A stretch of 64,000 nucleotides of DNA from the NCBI GenBank assembly GCA_039820405.1, contig JBCBQC010000003.1:62001-126000 (forward strand), given 5' to 3'. The notes below the pieces were generated by a model. That model was not told the DNA's origin. It did no database searches and saw only the letters and a list, made by a program, of their open reading frames with translations. Shown here in pieces: positions 43,441 to 51,906 of this stretch (positions within the stretch are counted from its first letter, which is position 1; each line of letters opens with the position of its first letter). The position numbers and the translations under genes were made by a program. The stretch comes from CALLVY01 sp937899855 (GTDB taxonomy: Bacteria > Bacteroidota > Bacteroidia > Chitinophagales > Saprospiraceae).

Positions 43441-46400
43441 TAGAAGGAGATATTATTAACCAATTCGAAGGGGTTGGTGTCGCGCAGGTTGAGGGTGTAG
43501 GTGATGCGGGTAAAATAATTACCGCGTTGCTGGTACACCTCCCGGATGTTCTCGGAATTGGCCAGGGGGAAATAAACAGCCAAGCGACCATCAAACCAGC
43601 TCAACATCACCCCAAAGCTCCACAGAAACTGATCGTCGAAGGTGGCGTCTTCTCCCAGGGGCGTAGCATTGCTAAAGTAGCCCAGGTCGAGATAGGGCTT
43701 GAGGGGCAAACCGAGGGGCAGGCGCTCCGGTAAGTCAGCGTCCAAGTTGACGGCGAAAATAAAGCTATTGCTCAGTCCGACATTGGTAAACGAACTTCCG
43801 AAGGCGTTCTTCATCCCCCCATCTCGAATCGCCACCTGCTGCGACCAGATGCCCCGATTCTCGTTGCGGCCGAGGAAGAAGTCGTCGTACTTATCGTCGT
43901 TGTAGCCCTGGTAGGTCAGCGCTAGCGAACCACGGGTACTTCGGTTGGAGGCGTTGGTGTAAAAATTACCCGCGTTCTCGCGCGTATTGTTCAAAAAGCC
44001 ACCGGCAAACAGGCGCACGTTAACGCTCCGGCCCCGCTTGTAAGTGTATGCGCCTTTCCATTCCGCACTGAGCTTGAGGTAGCTTTGCTCGGTGCCAAAG
44101 AAGTCGTCGTAGCTTTGTTGCTCCAGTGCCACTCGGTACGACCAGGGATTGATCGCCCTGCGGTTGCCCCCCCAGTAGGTCACCTCGTGGATCAGGGAAG
44201 CCAGGTTTTCGTTGCCCAGGTAATCCCCACGGGTCAGCGAATCAGTCGAGAATTGGGGGCGGTCCTCGTTGAGGATGATGGCCCGGTACTGGAGATAGTG
44301 GTAGAAGGATCCATTGGGCTTGCTGGCCAGGTCAAGACGGAGGGTGGGCACCACCTTATTGTAGGTCAGATAGTACTCATCGGGCCAGTTGTAGGTGTAG
44401 TTGAAGCGTTTGGCATTGAGCTCGACGGTAGCGCGCCGGAGCCACTTGTTGTTGACGTAGGCGTGGTACTGCAAATTGAGCAGGCCCGTCAGGTCGCCGG
44501 AGGCAAAGCCATAGAAGGGAGCGATGGTATACTCGAAGCGTTTGGCGGGGAGAGGGCTATTGTAAAAAGCCAAACCGGCGAGGGTCTTGTCGTAATTGTT
44601 CCAGGTCAGCAGGGGCGTCACAAAAACGGTCGACTGGGTCGAGTGCTCGATCCCCAGGGGGAATTTAAACTTCAAGGGTGGCGCACCGGGAAACAAACCG
44701 CTGGTCCGGCGCACGTTGTTTTTGCGGTACAGGTCGGGCGTGATCCGTTCGGCATCGATCACCAGCCGGTCGTAGTCGCCCCCCGGGAAATCCACCTCGG
44801 TCACCTTTTCCGTCCCCGAGTACCACTGGGTGTGGATGAGCTGCGTATCCCGCATCCCCGACAGGGAAAAGGGCGCCGCGATATCCCCCCGATTTCTCAC
44901 CTTAACCCGCAGACCGGGCTCGCCCGCCGCATCTTCGCCTTCGCGGATCCCCGCCAACTGATAATCCAGCTTGTCGTTGGAGTACAAAAAGCCCTCAAAA
45001 AACCAGTCGAGACTTTCGCCACTCTCGCGTACCAGGTGGGTCTGAAAATCCTGCGGGCCGGGATGTTTGAATTTCCATTCCTTGTAAAAACCCCGCATGA
45101 TGCGATCAAAGCGTTCGGTACCCAGGTATTTTTCCAGGTACTTGATGACCACGGCGGGTTTTTCGTAAGCGCCCAGAAAATAGTTGATGCGCGAAAAATC
45201 ATCCGAGCTGGTGGCCGGCGCTTGATCCAGATTGCGACGCGCCTGGTAGAGGTAAGCCAGTTCCAGCAGCGAATAATCGGTGGTCTTCATCAAAAATGGG
45301 GGGAGAAAATCCGTTTCGTCTTCGGCGTAATTGTCTTCCATGTAGCGGTGGTCGTAGTAGGAATTGATGCCCTCATCCAGCCAGGGGTGGACGCGCTCGT
45401 CAAAGGCCAGGATGCCGTAAAACCAGTTGTGCCCCACCTCGTGTGTAATCACCTGATCGAGGGCGTAAGCATTCCCGGCCAGCCCGATGACCGTGATCAT
45501 GGGGTACTCCATTCCCCCACCGGCACTCAGGGCGCTTTGTACCGCGGTGGCCTGCGGGTAGGGATATTCCCCGACCTTGTCGGAATAGAACTCCACGGCC
45601 CGATCGACGTAGAGGGTCCCCTTGCGCCAGAGTTCCCCCTCGGTATTGGTGAAATAGGCCCAAGTATCGATTTTCCGGCCGGAGGACAATTCGACCTCGC
45701 TCTTTTGGACGTAGAAACGCTTATCGGCGAACCAGGCAAAATCGTGGACCTCTTCGGCGGTGAAGCGGATGGTTTTCTGCGCTTCGTCCGAGGGAGGGAA
45801 ATCGTCGTCGTCGGGCAGCTTTTCGGCGGCGAGGGCCCGGTCGGTTTCGGCGATTCTTTCACTGAGGAAGGCAATCTCGGAAGCGGTCTGCAACTCTCCC
45901 GTGGCGGCGACGATATAGTTTTTAGGCAAGGTGATACTGACGTCAAAGGAGCCAAACTCGGAGTAGTACTCTCCCATGTCGAGGTAGGGCATGGGATGCC
46001 AGCCCTCGCGATCGTAGACGGCGGGTTTGGGGTACCACTGGGTCATTTGGTAGGATTCGCCGACGCGGCCCAATCGGGAAAAAGAACCGGGAATCTTGAG
46101 GCGAAAGGGGCTGCGGATGGCGATGGTCTGCCCGGGGCGGAGGGCCTGGGGGAGAACCAACTTGGCGATGTCGGGATTATCGGCTTGTAGCTCTAGTGAC
46201 GCCGATTGGCCATCAACGGTAAATTCAAGCTCGCTGTAGTTGCCTAAATTTTTATCTTTGGCAAAGTAGAAACGACTACTCCCCTGGCGAACCTTCTGAC
46301 GGGTAAAGGCCGTATTGCGGTCGCTAAAGGCATTGGCCCAAAGGTGCAAGTAAATAAAACCCAACTCATCGGGCGAGTTGTTGGTGTAGTCCATCTCGAT

Positions 46401-46541
46401 GACGCCAAAAATCTCGTGGGTAAGATCGTTGAGTGTCAGCTCAATGCGGTAGTCTACTTCCTGTTGGAAATAATCGGCGGATTGGGCGAGGCCCTGAAAC
46501 GTCGCCAGCAGCAGCAGGCAGCAAAGGTATTGGTATTTCAT
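43440..46541 (-). CDS. M1-family metallopeptidase, exported
   Basis: 1033 residues. Signal peptide (MKYQYLCCLLLLATFQGLAQ). The aminopeptidase fold has the zinc motif HEVGHNW (367-373) with a downstream Glu in PWLDEGINSYYDHRYME, plus the exopeptidase-like ADYFQQEVDYRIELTL N-terminal saddle. The last 400 residues are beta-rich and end in RVTYTLNLR-like strands, which may form an outer-membrane barrel. It is common for M1 proteins of this phylum to have this long C-terminal region. It is followed by the secreted DinB-like gene with a one-base overlap. It probably trims extracellular peptides. Confidence 0.9.
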   Translation of the reverse strand: MKYQYLCCLLLLATFQGLAQSADYFQQEVDYRIELTLNDLTHEIFGVIEMDYTNNSPDELGFIYLHLWANAFSDRNTAFTRQKVRQGSSRFYFAKDKNLGNYSELEFTVDGQSASLELQADNPDIAKLVLPQALRPGQTIAIRSPFRLKIPGSFSRLGRVGESYQMTQWYPKPAVYDREGWHPMPYLDMGEYYSEFGSFDVSITLPKNYIVAATGELQTASEIAFLSERIAETDRALAAEKLPDDDDFPPSDEAQKTIRFTAEEVHDFAWFADKRFYVQKSEVELSSGRKIDTWAYFTNTEGELWRKGTLYVDRAVEFYSDKVGEYPYPQATAVQSALSAGGGMEYPMITVIGLAGNAYALDQVITHEVGHNWFYGILAFDERVHPWLDEGINSYYDHRYMEDNYAEDETDFLPPFLMKTTDYSLLELAYLYQARRNLDQAPATSSDDFSRINYFLGAYEKPAVVIKYLEKYLGTERFDRIMRGFYKEWKFKHPGPQDFQTHLVRESGESLDWFFEGFLYSNDKLDYQLAGIREGEDAAGEPGLRVKVRNRGDIAAPFSLSGMRDTQLIHTQWYSGTEKVTEVDFPGGDYDRLVIDAERITPDLYRKNNVRRTSGLFPGAPPLKFKFPLGIEHSTQSTVFVTPLLTWNNYDKTLAGLAFYNSPLPAKRFEYTIAPFYGFASGDLTGLLNLQYHAYVNNKWLRRATVELNAKRFNYTYNWPDEYYLTYNKVVPTLRLDLASKPNGSFYHYLQYRAIILNEDRPQFSTDSLTRGDYLGNENLASLIHEVTYWGGNRRAINPWSYRVALEQQSYDDFFGTEQSYLKLSAEWKGAYTYKRGRSVNVRLFAGGFLNNTRENAGNFYTNASNRSTRGSLALTYQGYNDDKYDDFFLGRNENRGIWSQQVAIRDGGMKNAFGSSFTNVGLSNSFIFAVNLDADLPERLPLGLPLKPYLDLGYFSNATPLGEDATFDDQFLWSFGVMLSWFDGRLAVYFPLANSENIREVYQQRGNYFTRITYTLNLRDTNPFELVNNISF

Positions 46542-46619
46542 ACTGGGGGATTGTGGCTAGTTGGGCGGCTTTTAACACAAGAGCCTACCCGATTCGCCAA
46601 GCTATTCAATAATTTGCAA

Positions 46620-47216
46620 ATGCTCAACTTTATGCCCAATTTATCCTTCTTCCCCGCCTTACTCGGCCTGATCCTCACCATCAGCCTCCCCCGAGTGGCC
46701 AGCGCCGACGCCACCCCCACCCCTGCCCAAGATTCCCTCGCCTTTCCCGAAAGCTGGGTGGGCGTCTGGACGGGCGAACTCACCATCAGCGGACCCCAGG
46801 GACCCGTACAACAGCTTCCCATGGAACTGCACATTCTGCCCCTCGATACGGTCGACCGCTTCAGTTGGACCATCATTTACGGAGAGGACAAAGAGGCGGG
46901 CGCCCGCAAGTACCAGCTACAAGTCATCGACCGAGCCAAAGGCCTCTACGCCGTCGACGAGCTCAACAGCATCGTCCTAGAGTCTTACTACCGCCCCAAC
47001 AAGCTCTTTAGCCGCTACCTAGTGGGCGAAATCATGATCCTGATTACCAATGAAGTGAGGGGTGATACGATGACTTTCGAGGTGATAGCTGGCGGTAGCG
47101 AACCCGTCAGCATTACCGGAGATACGACCCTGGTCGTCGATGGCGAAAGCATCCCGGAGGTGCGAACTTATCCCATTGGGGCGACCCAGAAGGCCACCCT
47201 GACCCGCAAAAAATAA
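46620..47216 (+). CDS. Exported protein, unknown
   Basis: 198 residues from the ATG at 46620; an ATG at 46632 is equally possible, and the frame extends far upstream in the antisense of the M1 gene. A signal segment (FFPALLGLILTISL) is followed by SWVGVWTGELTISG, a start seen in lipocalin-like and DUF-type domains, then beta strands. No catalytic residues are visible. It is convergent with galE, with a shared terminator at 47217. Confidence 0.7.
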   Translation: MLNFMPNLSFFPALLGLILTISLPRVASADATPTPAQDSLAFPESWVGVWTGELTISGPQGPVQQLPMELHILPLDTVDRFSWTIIYGEDKEAGARKYQLQVIDRAKGLYAVDELNSIVLESYYRPNKLFSRYLVGEIMILITNEVRGDTMTFEVIAGGSEPVSITGDTTLVVDGESIPEVRTYPIGATQKATLTRKK

Positions 47217-47242
47217 CCTTGCCGAGTATTAGCCCGGCAAGG
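47217..47242 (-). terminator. Terminator of galE
   Basis: Perfect 8-bp arms CCTTGCCG (47217-47224) and CGGCAAGG (47235-47242). On the minus strand the hairpin is followed by TTATTTTTT, which favours termination of galE. It begins one base after the stop of the plus-strand gene and may also serve it. Confidence 0.6.
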
Positions 47243-47419
47243 CAACAAGACTATGGACACCCTATGACTTGTTCGTTAGAACCTAACCCATAGATTGTTG
47301 TTCTTAGTGGCCCAAAAAATTTGGACGACTGTATACAAATATGCAATTTTTTCCTCAATTATACAATGGAGGTCAGTCATTAAAGGCCGTGGAGCGCTGG
47401 CTTTTTCGGAGGCCCTACG

Positions 47420-48454
47420 CTAGGATACGCTCGCCGGAGCGCTGCGTCTTTTTTCCCATTCCCAGGCCGTCTGCATGATATCCTCGATCCCTCGGGCGGG
47501 CGCCCAAGCCAGGCGTTCGGCAGCCCGCTGGTAGTTCGAATAGATGGCGACCACATCCCCCGGCCGACGCGGCCCAATTTCGTAGTTGAGTGACTGGCCC
47601 GTCACTTTTTCAAAGGCCTCGATGGCCTCCAGCACGGTGACGCCTTCACCGATACCCAGGTTGTACACCTCACAGGCCTCCTCACTCTGGCCCGCCGCGA
47701 GGTACTGTAGGGCTTTGGTATGGGCATTGGCCAGGTCCATGACGTGGATGTAATCGCGGATGCAGGAACCATCGCGGGTACCGTAATCATCGCCAAAGAC
47801 GGTCAGTTTGGTGCGGCGCCCAATGGCCGTCTCGGTGATCACGGGGACCAGGTTGAGGGCGGGGTTGACGGGCGATTCGCCGATGAGGGCACTGGGGTGG
47901 GCCCCGGCGGGATTGAAATAGCGCAGCAGGATGGACCGCAGTTGGGGAAAGGCCCGACCGACGTCGCGAATCATCTGCTCGCCCATTTGCTTGGTCCGGG
48001 CGTAGGGACTTTCGGCTTCCTGAAAATCATTGGCTTCGGTAACGGGCAATTCGCGCGCGTTGCCGTACACTGAGCAGGAGGACGAAAAGATAAAGTTATC
48101 GACCCCGTGCTCGGTCGCCAAATCGAGCAGGTTGAGCAAGCTATTGAGATTGTTGCGGAAGTAGCGCAGGGGTTGTTCCACCGACTCGCCGACGGCCTTG
48201 AGGGCCGCGAAGTGGACGATACCCATCAGGTCGGGGTGGTCGAGAAAAATCTGCCGGGTTGCTTCGTAATCACAGAGGTCGACGCGGTAGTTGTACACCG
48301 CCTGCCCCGTAATCTTTTCGATGCCGGCCAGGGGCCGTTCGTCGGCGTTGACTAAGCTGTCTACCGAAATGACCTCAAAGCCGTGGTCGATCAAGTCGAC
48401 GATCGTGTGGCTGCCGATGTAGCCGCAGCCGCCCGTTACCAATACTTTTTTCAT
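47420..48454 (-). CDS. galE: UDP-glucose 4-epimerase
   Basis: 344 residues from the ATG at 48454. The Rossmann motif is VTGGCGYIGSH, followed by DLVNADERP-type substrate segments, the catalytic YARTKQMGE (YxxxK) and RYFNPAGAHPS. It interconverts UDP-glucose and UDP-galactose for polysaccharide synthesis, in the cytoplasm with NAD. A minus-strand promoter lies about 100 bp upstream. It is divergent from the cysQ group. Confidence 0.96.
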   Translation of the reverse strand: MKKVLVTGGCGYIGSHTIVDLIDHGFEVISVDSLVNADERPLAGIEKITGQAVYNYRVDLCDYEATRQIFLDHPDLMGIVHFAALKAVGESVEQPLRYFRNNLNSLLNLLDLATEHGVDNFIFSSSCSVYGNARELPVTEANDFQEAESPYARTKQMGEQMIRDVGRAFPQLRSILLRYFNPAGAHPSALIGESPVNPALNLVPVITETAIGRRTKLTVFGDDYGTRDGSCIRDYIHVMDLANAHTKALQYLAAGQSEEACEVYNLGIGEGVTVLEAIEAFEKVTGQSLNYEIGPRRPGDVVAIYSNYQRAAERLAWAPARGIEDIMQTAWEWEKRRSAPASVS

Positions 48455-48547
48455 CGCGTTGTCGTGTTTTAGTGCAAAAGAGCCATTGGGGATGGAGGAT
48501 TCCGAGGGAGTCAGATGGTGAAATTTTATATTTCTAGCGATTCTGAT

Positions 48548-48563
48548 TACCTTTGCAAAGGTA
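48548..48563. promoter_or_regulatory. Palindromic -7 boxes in the galE/cysQ interval
   Basis: The 16-bp perfect palindrome TACCTTTGCAAAGGTA holds a perfect TAnnTTTG box on each strand. On the minus strand a TTTTG at 48586-48582 lies 18 bp upstream, consistent with the galE promoter. No clear -33 element is seen on the plus strand. Confidence 0.45.
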
Positions 48564-48701
48564 GTGGTTCCGCCTCGATCGCAAAACCCGAATGGCAAAA
48601 CTTCTTGCCCATTGGAGCAATGCTTTTAATACGTCGATTTAGACAATTTGTTGTAGCACCACCACTTTTCCACTTGATTAAAACACCAACACCCAATTTT
48701 G

Positions 48702-49493
48702 ATGATACCACTTTCCGCTCTGGCCACCGAAGTAATTGCCATCGCGCGCCAAGCCGGCCAAGCCATTTTAGAAGTCTACTACGAAACCGCCGAAGTCGCC
48801 GTTGAACACAAGGCGGACAATTCGCCCCTCACCCTGGCCGACCGTCGGGCCAACCAGATCATCTGTGAAGGGCTGGAGCAGCTCTCCACTGTCTTTCCCA
48901 TCGTCTCCGAGGAAAACAAAGCCATCCCCTACGCCGACCGGAAGGACTACGACTACTACTGGCTGGTCGATCCACTCGACGGGACCAAAGAATTCATCAA
49001 ACGCAATGGCGAATTTACGGTCAACATCGCCCTGATCCACCAACAACGGCCGGTACTCGGTGTGGTGTACGCCCCCGACCTGGACGACATGTACTGGGCG
49101 GCCCGCGACCACGGTGCTTTCCAACACCAAAATGGGGTCGATACGCGTCTCCAAGCCCGGGAATTTCAACTCGACGAGGAGGGTCTGCGGCTCGTTTGCT
49201 CGCGCTCGCACCTCAACGAGGCCACCCAGGCCTTTGTCGATCGCTTCCACCAACCCGAACTGGTGGCCAGCGGGAGTTCGCTCAAGTTTCTCCTCATCGC
49301 CACCGGTCGAGCCGATATTTACCCCCGGCTCGCTCCCACCATGGAGTGGGATACCGGAGCGGCCCAGATCGTACTGGAAGAGGCGGGAGGTCAGGTCCTC
49401 AACGACGAAGACCAGCAAGCCCTGCGTTACAACAAAGAAAACCTACTCAACCCCCACTTTGTCGCCTACGGTCGCCAGCGACCCGTAAAATAA
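48702..49493 (+). CDS. cysQ: 3'(2'),5'-bisphosphate nucleotidase
   Basis: 263 residues from the ATG at 48702. The inositol-monophosphatase fold has VSEENK (metal), WLVDPLDGTKEFI (DPxDGTxEF) and a late MEWDTGAAQIVLEEAGG, with VEHKADNSPLTLADR at the N-terminus as in CysQ. It removes the 3' phosphate from PAP or PAPS in sulfur metabolism. It is followed by two glycosyltransferases and a thioredoxin-like gene with short gaps, so they probably form one transcript. The link to surface polysaccharide may be indirect. Confidence 0.94.
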   Translation: MIPLSALATEVIAIARQAGQAILEVYYETAEVAVEHKADNSPLTLADRRANQIICEGLEQLSTVFPIVSEENKAIPYADRKDYDYYWLVDPLDGTKEFIKRNGEFTVNIALIHQQRPVLGVVYAPDLDDMYWAARDHGAFQHQNGVDTRLQAREFQLDEEGLRLVCSRSHLNEATQAFVDRFHQPELVASGSSLKFLLIATGRADIYPRLAPTMEWDTGAAQIVLEEAGGQVLNDEDQQALRYNKENLLNPHFVAYGRQRPVK

Positions 49494-49502
49494 TGATCCA
49501 AT

Positions 49503-50282
49503 TTGCAAGACCTGACCTTTCCCCGAATCTCCGCGGTGGTCATCACGTACAACGAGAGCGAGAACATCCGCAGCTGTCTGGAAGCCCTTCAGCGGGTGGC
49601 CGATGAGGTGGTGGTGGTGGATGCCTTTAGCGAGGATGATACCGTCGAAATTTGTGTCCGGATGGGGGTAAAAGTACTGCAACGGAAGTGGCAGGGCTAC
49701 AGCGCTAGTAAAAACTACGGCAACGAAAATTGTGAAAACGACTGGATTTTATCGATTGATGCGGATGAGGTCCTGTCGGAGGAGCTGATCGCAAGCATCA
49801 AGCGCCTGCCATTGCAAAAGGGGCGGGTATACCGCCTCGACCGAATCAACAACTTTTGTGGGCAGTGGATCCGCCACAGCGGCTGGTACCCCGATTGGAA
49901 GATTCGCCTATTCAACCGGACGGAGGTCCACTGGGAGGGCGACTACGTCCACGAAACGCTGCGGGTACCCTCGCACTTCCGGGAGGAAAAGCTGTGGGGC
50001 AAGCTCTGGCATTATTCCTACAAGTCGGTCGAAGACCACCTCCAACGGATTGAGCGCTACAGCGAATTGGCGGCGCAGGAGCTCTTTGCGGGCAACAAAC
50101 GCCCCTCGCCCCTCCGACAAATGCTCTCGCCCTACGCCCGTTTTTGGAATACCTTCCTCTTCAAGCTCGGCTTCCTCGACGGCCGCAATGGCTACCTCAT
50201 CAGCAAGCACAACGCCCTGCTGGTACGTAAAAAATACCACAAACTCGAAGGACTCTACGAGCAAAAATCCTTTCGTACGTGA
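49503..50282 (+). CDS. Glycosyltransferase family 2
   Basis: 259 residues. A GT-A fold is plain: ISAVVITYNESENIRSCLEAL, VVVDAFSEDDTVEI, and ILSIDADEVLSEEL (DxD). Segments YRLDRINNFCGQWIRHSGW and DYVHETLRVP are typical of WaaE/KdtX-type lipopolysaccharide core transferases. It adds a sugar to core or lipid-linked saccharide at the inner membrane. The frame starts with TTG at 49503, the only start after an in-frame stop at 49494, so the N-terminus is uncertain. It overlaps the next transferase by 4 bp. Confidence 0.9.
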   Translation: MQDLTFPRISAVVITYNESENIRSCLEALQRVADEVVVVDAFSEDDTVEICVRMGVKVLQRKWQGYSASKNYGNENCENDWILSIDADEVLSEELIASIKRLPLQKGRVYRLDRINNFCGQWIRHSGWYPDWKIRLFNRTEVHWEGDYVHETLRVPSHFREEKLWGKLWHYSYKSVEDHLQRIERYSELAAQELFAGNKRPSPLRQMLSPYARFWNTFLFKLGFLDGRNGYLISKHNALLVRKKYHKLEGLYEQKSFRT

Positions 50283-51376
50283 AAGTGCTCCACCTTTCCT
50301 CCGCCCGAACTTGGCGGGGCGGCGAGCAGCAAATCGCCTGGCTCCACCGGGGCCTGGCCCAACGTGGTGTCCAACAGTGGATCGCCTGCGTCCGCGATTC
50401 CGAACTGGCCCACTGGTGCGCCCGGGAGGGCCACCCCTACCTCCCCTACCGCAAAGCCGCCGCCATCAATCCCCTGCCCGGCAAACGCGTGGCGGATTGG
50501 TGCCGCAGCAAGGGCATCGACCTGATCCACCTCCACGACTCTCACGCCCATACCTACGGCATCTTTGCCCAAAGCCTCTGGGGCAGTCGCTGCCCCATGG
50601 TGCTCAGCCGCCGCGTCGATTTTCCCATCAGCCCTCACGCCTTTTCGCGTTGGAAATACAACCACCCGAGCGTACGCGCCATCATCTGCGTTTCCGATTT
50701 TATCCGTCGCCTCCTCCACAGCGACCTCGACCGACCGGAACGCCTACAAGTAGTCCACGATGGCATCGACCTGGAGCGTTTTCGCTTTCAAAAGACGGGC
50801 AAACTGCACCGAGAATTGGGACTCGCTCCCGACATCCCACTCATCGCCAACGTAGCGGCCATTGCCCCGCACAAGGATTACTTTACTTTTGTGGATACCG
50901 CAGCCGCACTCGCTGGCCGTCTCCCCAAGGCCCGCTTTCTGATCATCGGAGCCGATGGCGGGGAAGAAGCGGCCATCCGGGCCTACATCGAACAAGGTGG
51001 GCTTGGGGAGCGGATTCAATTGTTGGGCTTCCGCCGCGATATTCCAGAGATTCTACCCGAAATGGAGCTGCTCCTGTTTACGAGCAAAACCGAGGGCTTG
51101 GGCTCCAGTTTGCTCGACGCCTTCGCCTGCCGAGTCCCAGTGGTGGCCACGCGCGCCGGCGGTATTCCCGAGATCGTGCTGGAGGGGCAAACGGGGCTGC
51201 TGGCCAATATCCAGGCCCCGGAGGCATTGGCAGAACGGGTGCTGGAGCTGCTAAACCAGCCCGCCAAACGGCGGGCCATCACCGAGCGGGCCTCGGAGTT
51301 TGTCCAACAATTCAGCGGGGGCGTCATGGCGCAAAAGACGCTGGCCATCTACCGGAAGGTATTGGAACCACGCTAG
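50279..51376 (+). CDS. Glycosyltransferase family 4
   Basis: 365 residues. A GT-B fold with the N-terminal VLHLSSARTWRGGEQQIAWL and C-terminal nucleotide-sugar region (GLGSSLLDAFACRVPVVATRAGGIPEI), including the E-x7-E pattern in KTEGLGSSLLDA. It starts with GTG at 50279, within the stop of the previous gene. The pair probably builds surface polysaccharide or lipopolysaccharide core. The sugar specificity cannot be read from sequence. Confidence 0.93.
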   Translation: MKVLHLSSARTWRGGEQQIAWLHRGLAQRGVQQWIACVRDSELAHWCAREGHPYLPYRKAAAINPLPGKRVADWCRSKGIDLIHLHDSHAHTYGIFAQSLWGSRCPMVLSRRVDFPISPHAFSRWKYNHPSVRAIICVSDFIRRLLHSDLDRPERLQVVHDGIDLERFRFQKTGKLHRELGLAPDIPLIANVAAIAPHKDYFTFVDTAAALAGRLPKARFLIIGADGGEEAAIRAYIEQGGLGERIQLLGFRRDIPEILPEMELLLFTSKTEGLGSSLLDAFACRVPVVATRAGGIPEIVLEGQTGLLANIQAPEALAERVLELLNQPAKRRAITERASEFVQQFSGGVMAQKTLAIYRKVLEPR

Positions 51377-51429
51377 CCCCAAGCTTTTTAAAACCGAGGT
51401 GGCTTGTCCATCCTTCAAAACGATAATAC

Positions 51430-51900
51430 GTGAAATATTTTTGCCTTCCCCTTGTCCTCACCCTCTTCCTAGCCGCCTGTGGTGGCGCCCCCAAACCGGG
51501 GCCGTCGATCGAACGTCCGCCGAGTAGCCCCGTGGCGAGTACGGTGCATTTTGAAGATTCTGAGACCCTCAGCCCCCTGCTCGACCGCGCCGCAGCGGAA
51601 GGCAAAATCGTTTTTCTGGATTTCTATACCGACTGGTGCCTCCCCTGTAAATTGATGGACGAGGACGTGTTTACCGATCCACGGGTCTTCCAGCATTTCA
51701 ACGATAATTTTATCAACTACAAGGTCAATGCTGAGGTGGGCAATGGGGTCAACCTCCGGGTGGTTTTTGAAGTGGGCGTCTACCCGACCCTGATCTTTGT
51801 CGATGCCCGGGGAAGGGAACTGGTTCGCCGGGAGGGGGCGGCTTATTCGACGGATTTGTTGAATCTGGCGGCGGAAGCCCAGGCCGCTGCGGAGCAGTGA
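51430..51900 (+). CDS. Thioredoxin-like lipoprotein
   Basis: 156 residues starting with GTG at 51430. A lipobox (LTLFLAAC, Cys17) anchors it in the envelope. The thioredoxin fold has VFLDFYTDWCLPCKLMD (CxxC) and a cis-Pro segment VYPTLIFVD. It probably reduces periplasmic disulfides. It follows the glycosyltransferases by 53 bp and is convergent with uvrC, 6 bp away. Its linkage to the polysaccharide genes may be chance. Confidence 0.9.
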   Translation: MKYFCLPLVLTLFLAACGGAPKPGPSIERPPSSPVASTVHFEDSETLSPLLDRAAAEGKIVFLDFYTDWCLPCKLMDEDVFTDPRVFQHFNDNFINYKVNAEVGNGVNLRVVFEVGVYPTLIFVDARGRELVRREGAAYSTDLLNLAAEAQAAAEQ

Positions 51901-51906
51901 GCCCGC

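Noticed and set aside
44085..46190. A 701-codon plus-strand frame opposite the M1 peptidase
   Set aside because: It lacks any recognisable domain and the opposite strand holds a complete protease.
47217..47242. The hairpin as a terminator only for the plus-strand protein
   Set aside because: The T-run follows it on the minus strand, so galE termination is the better reading.
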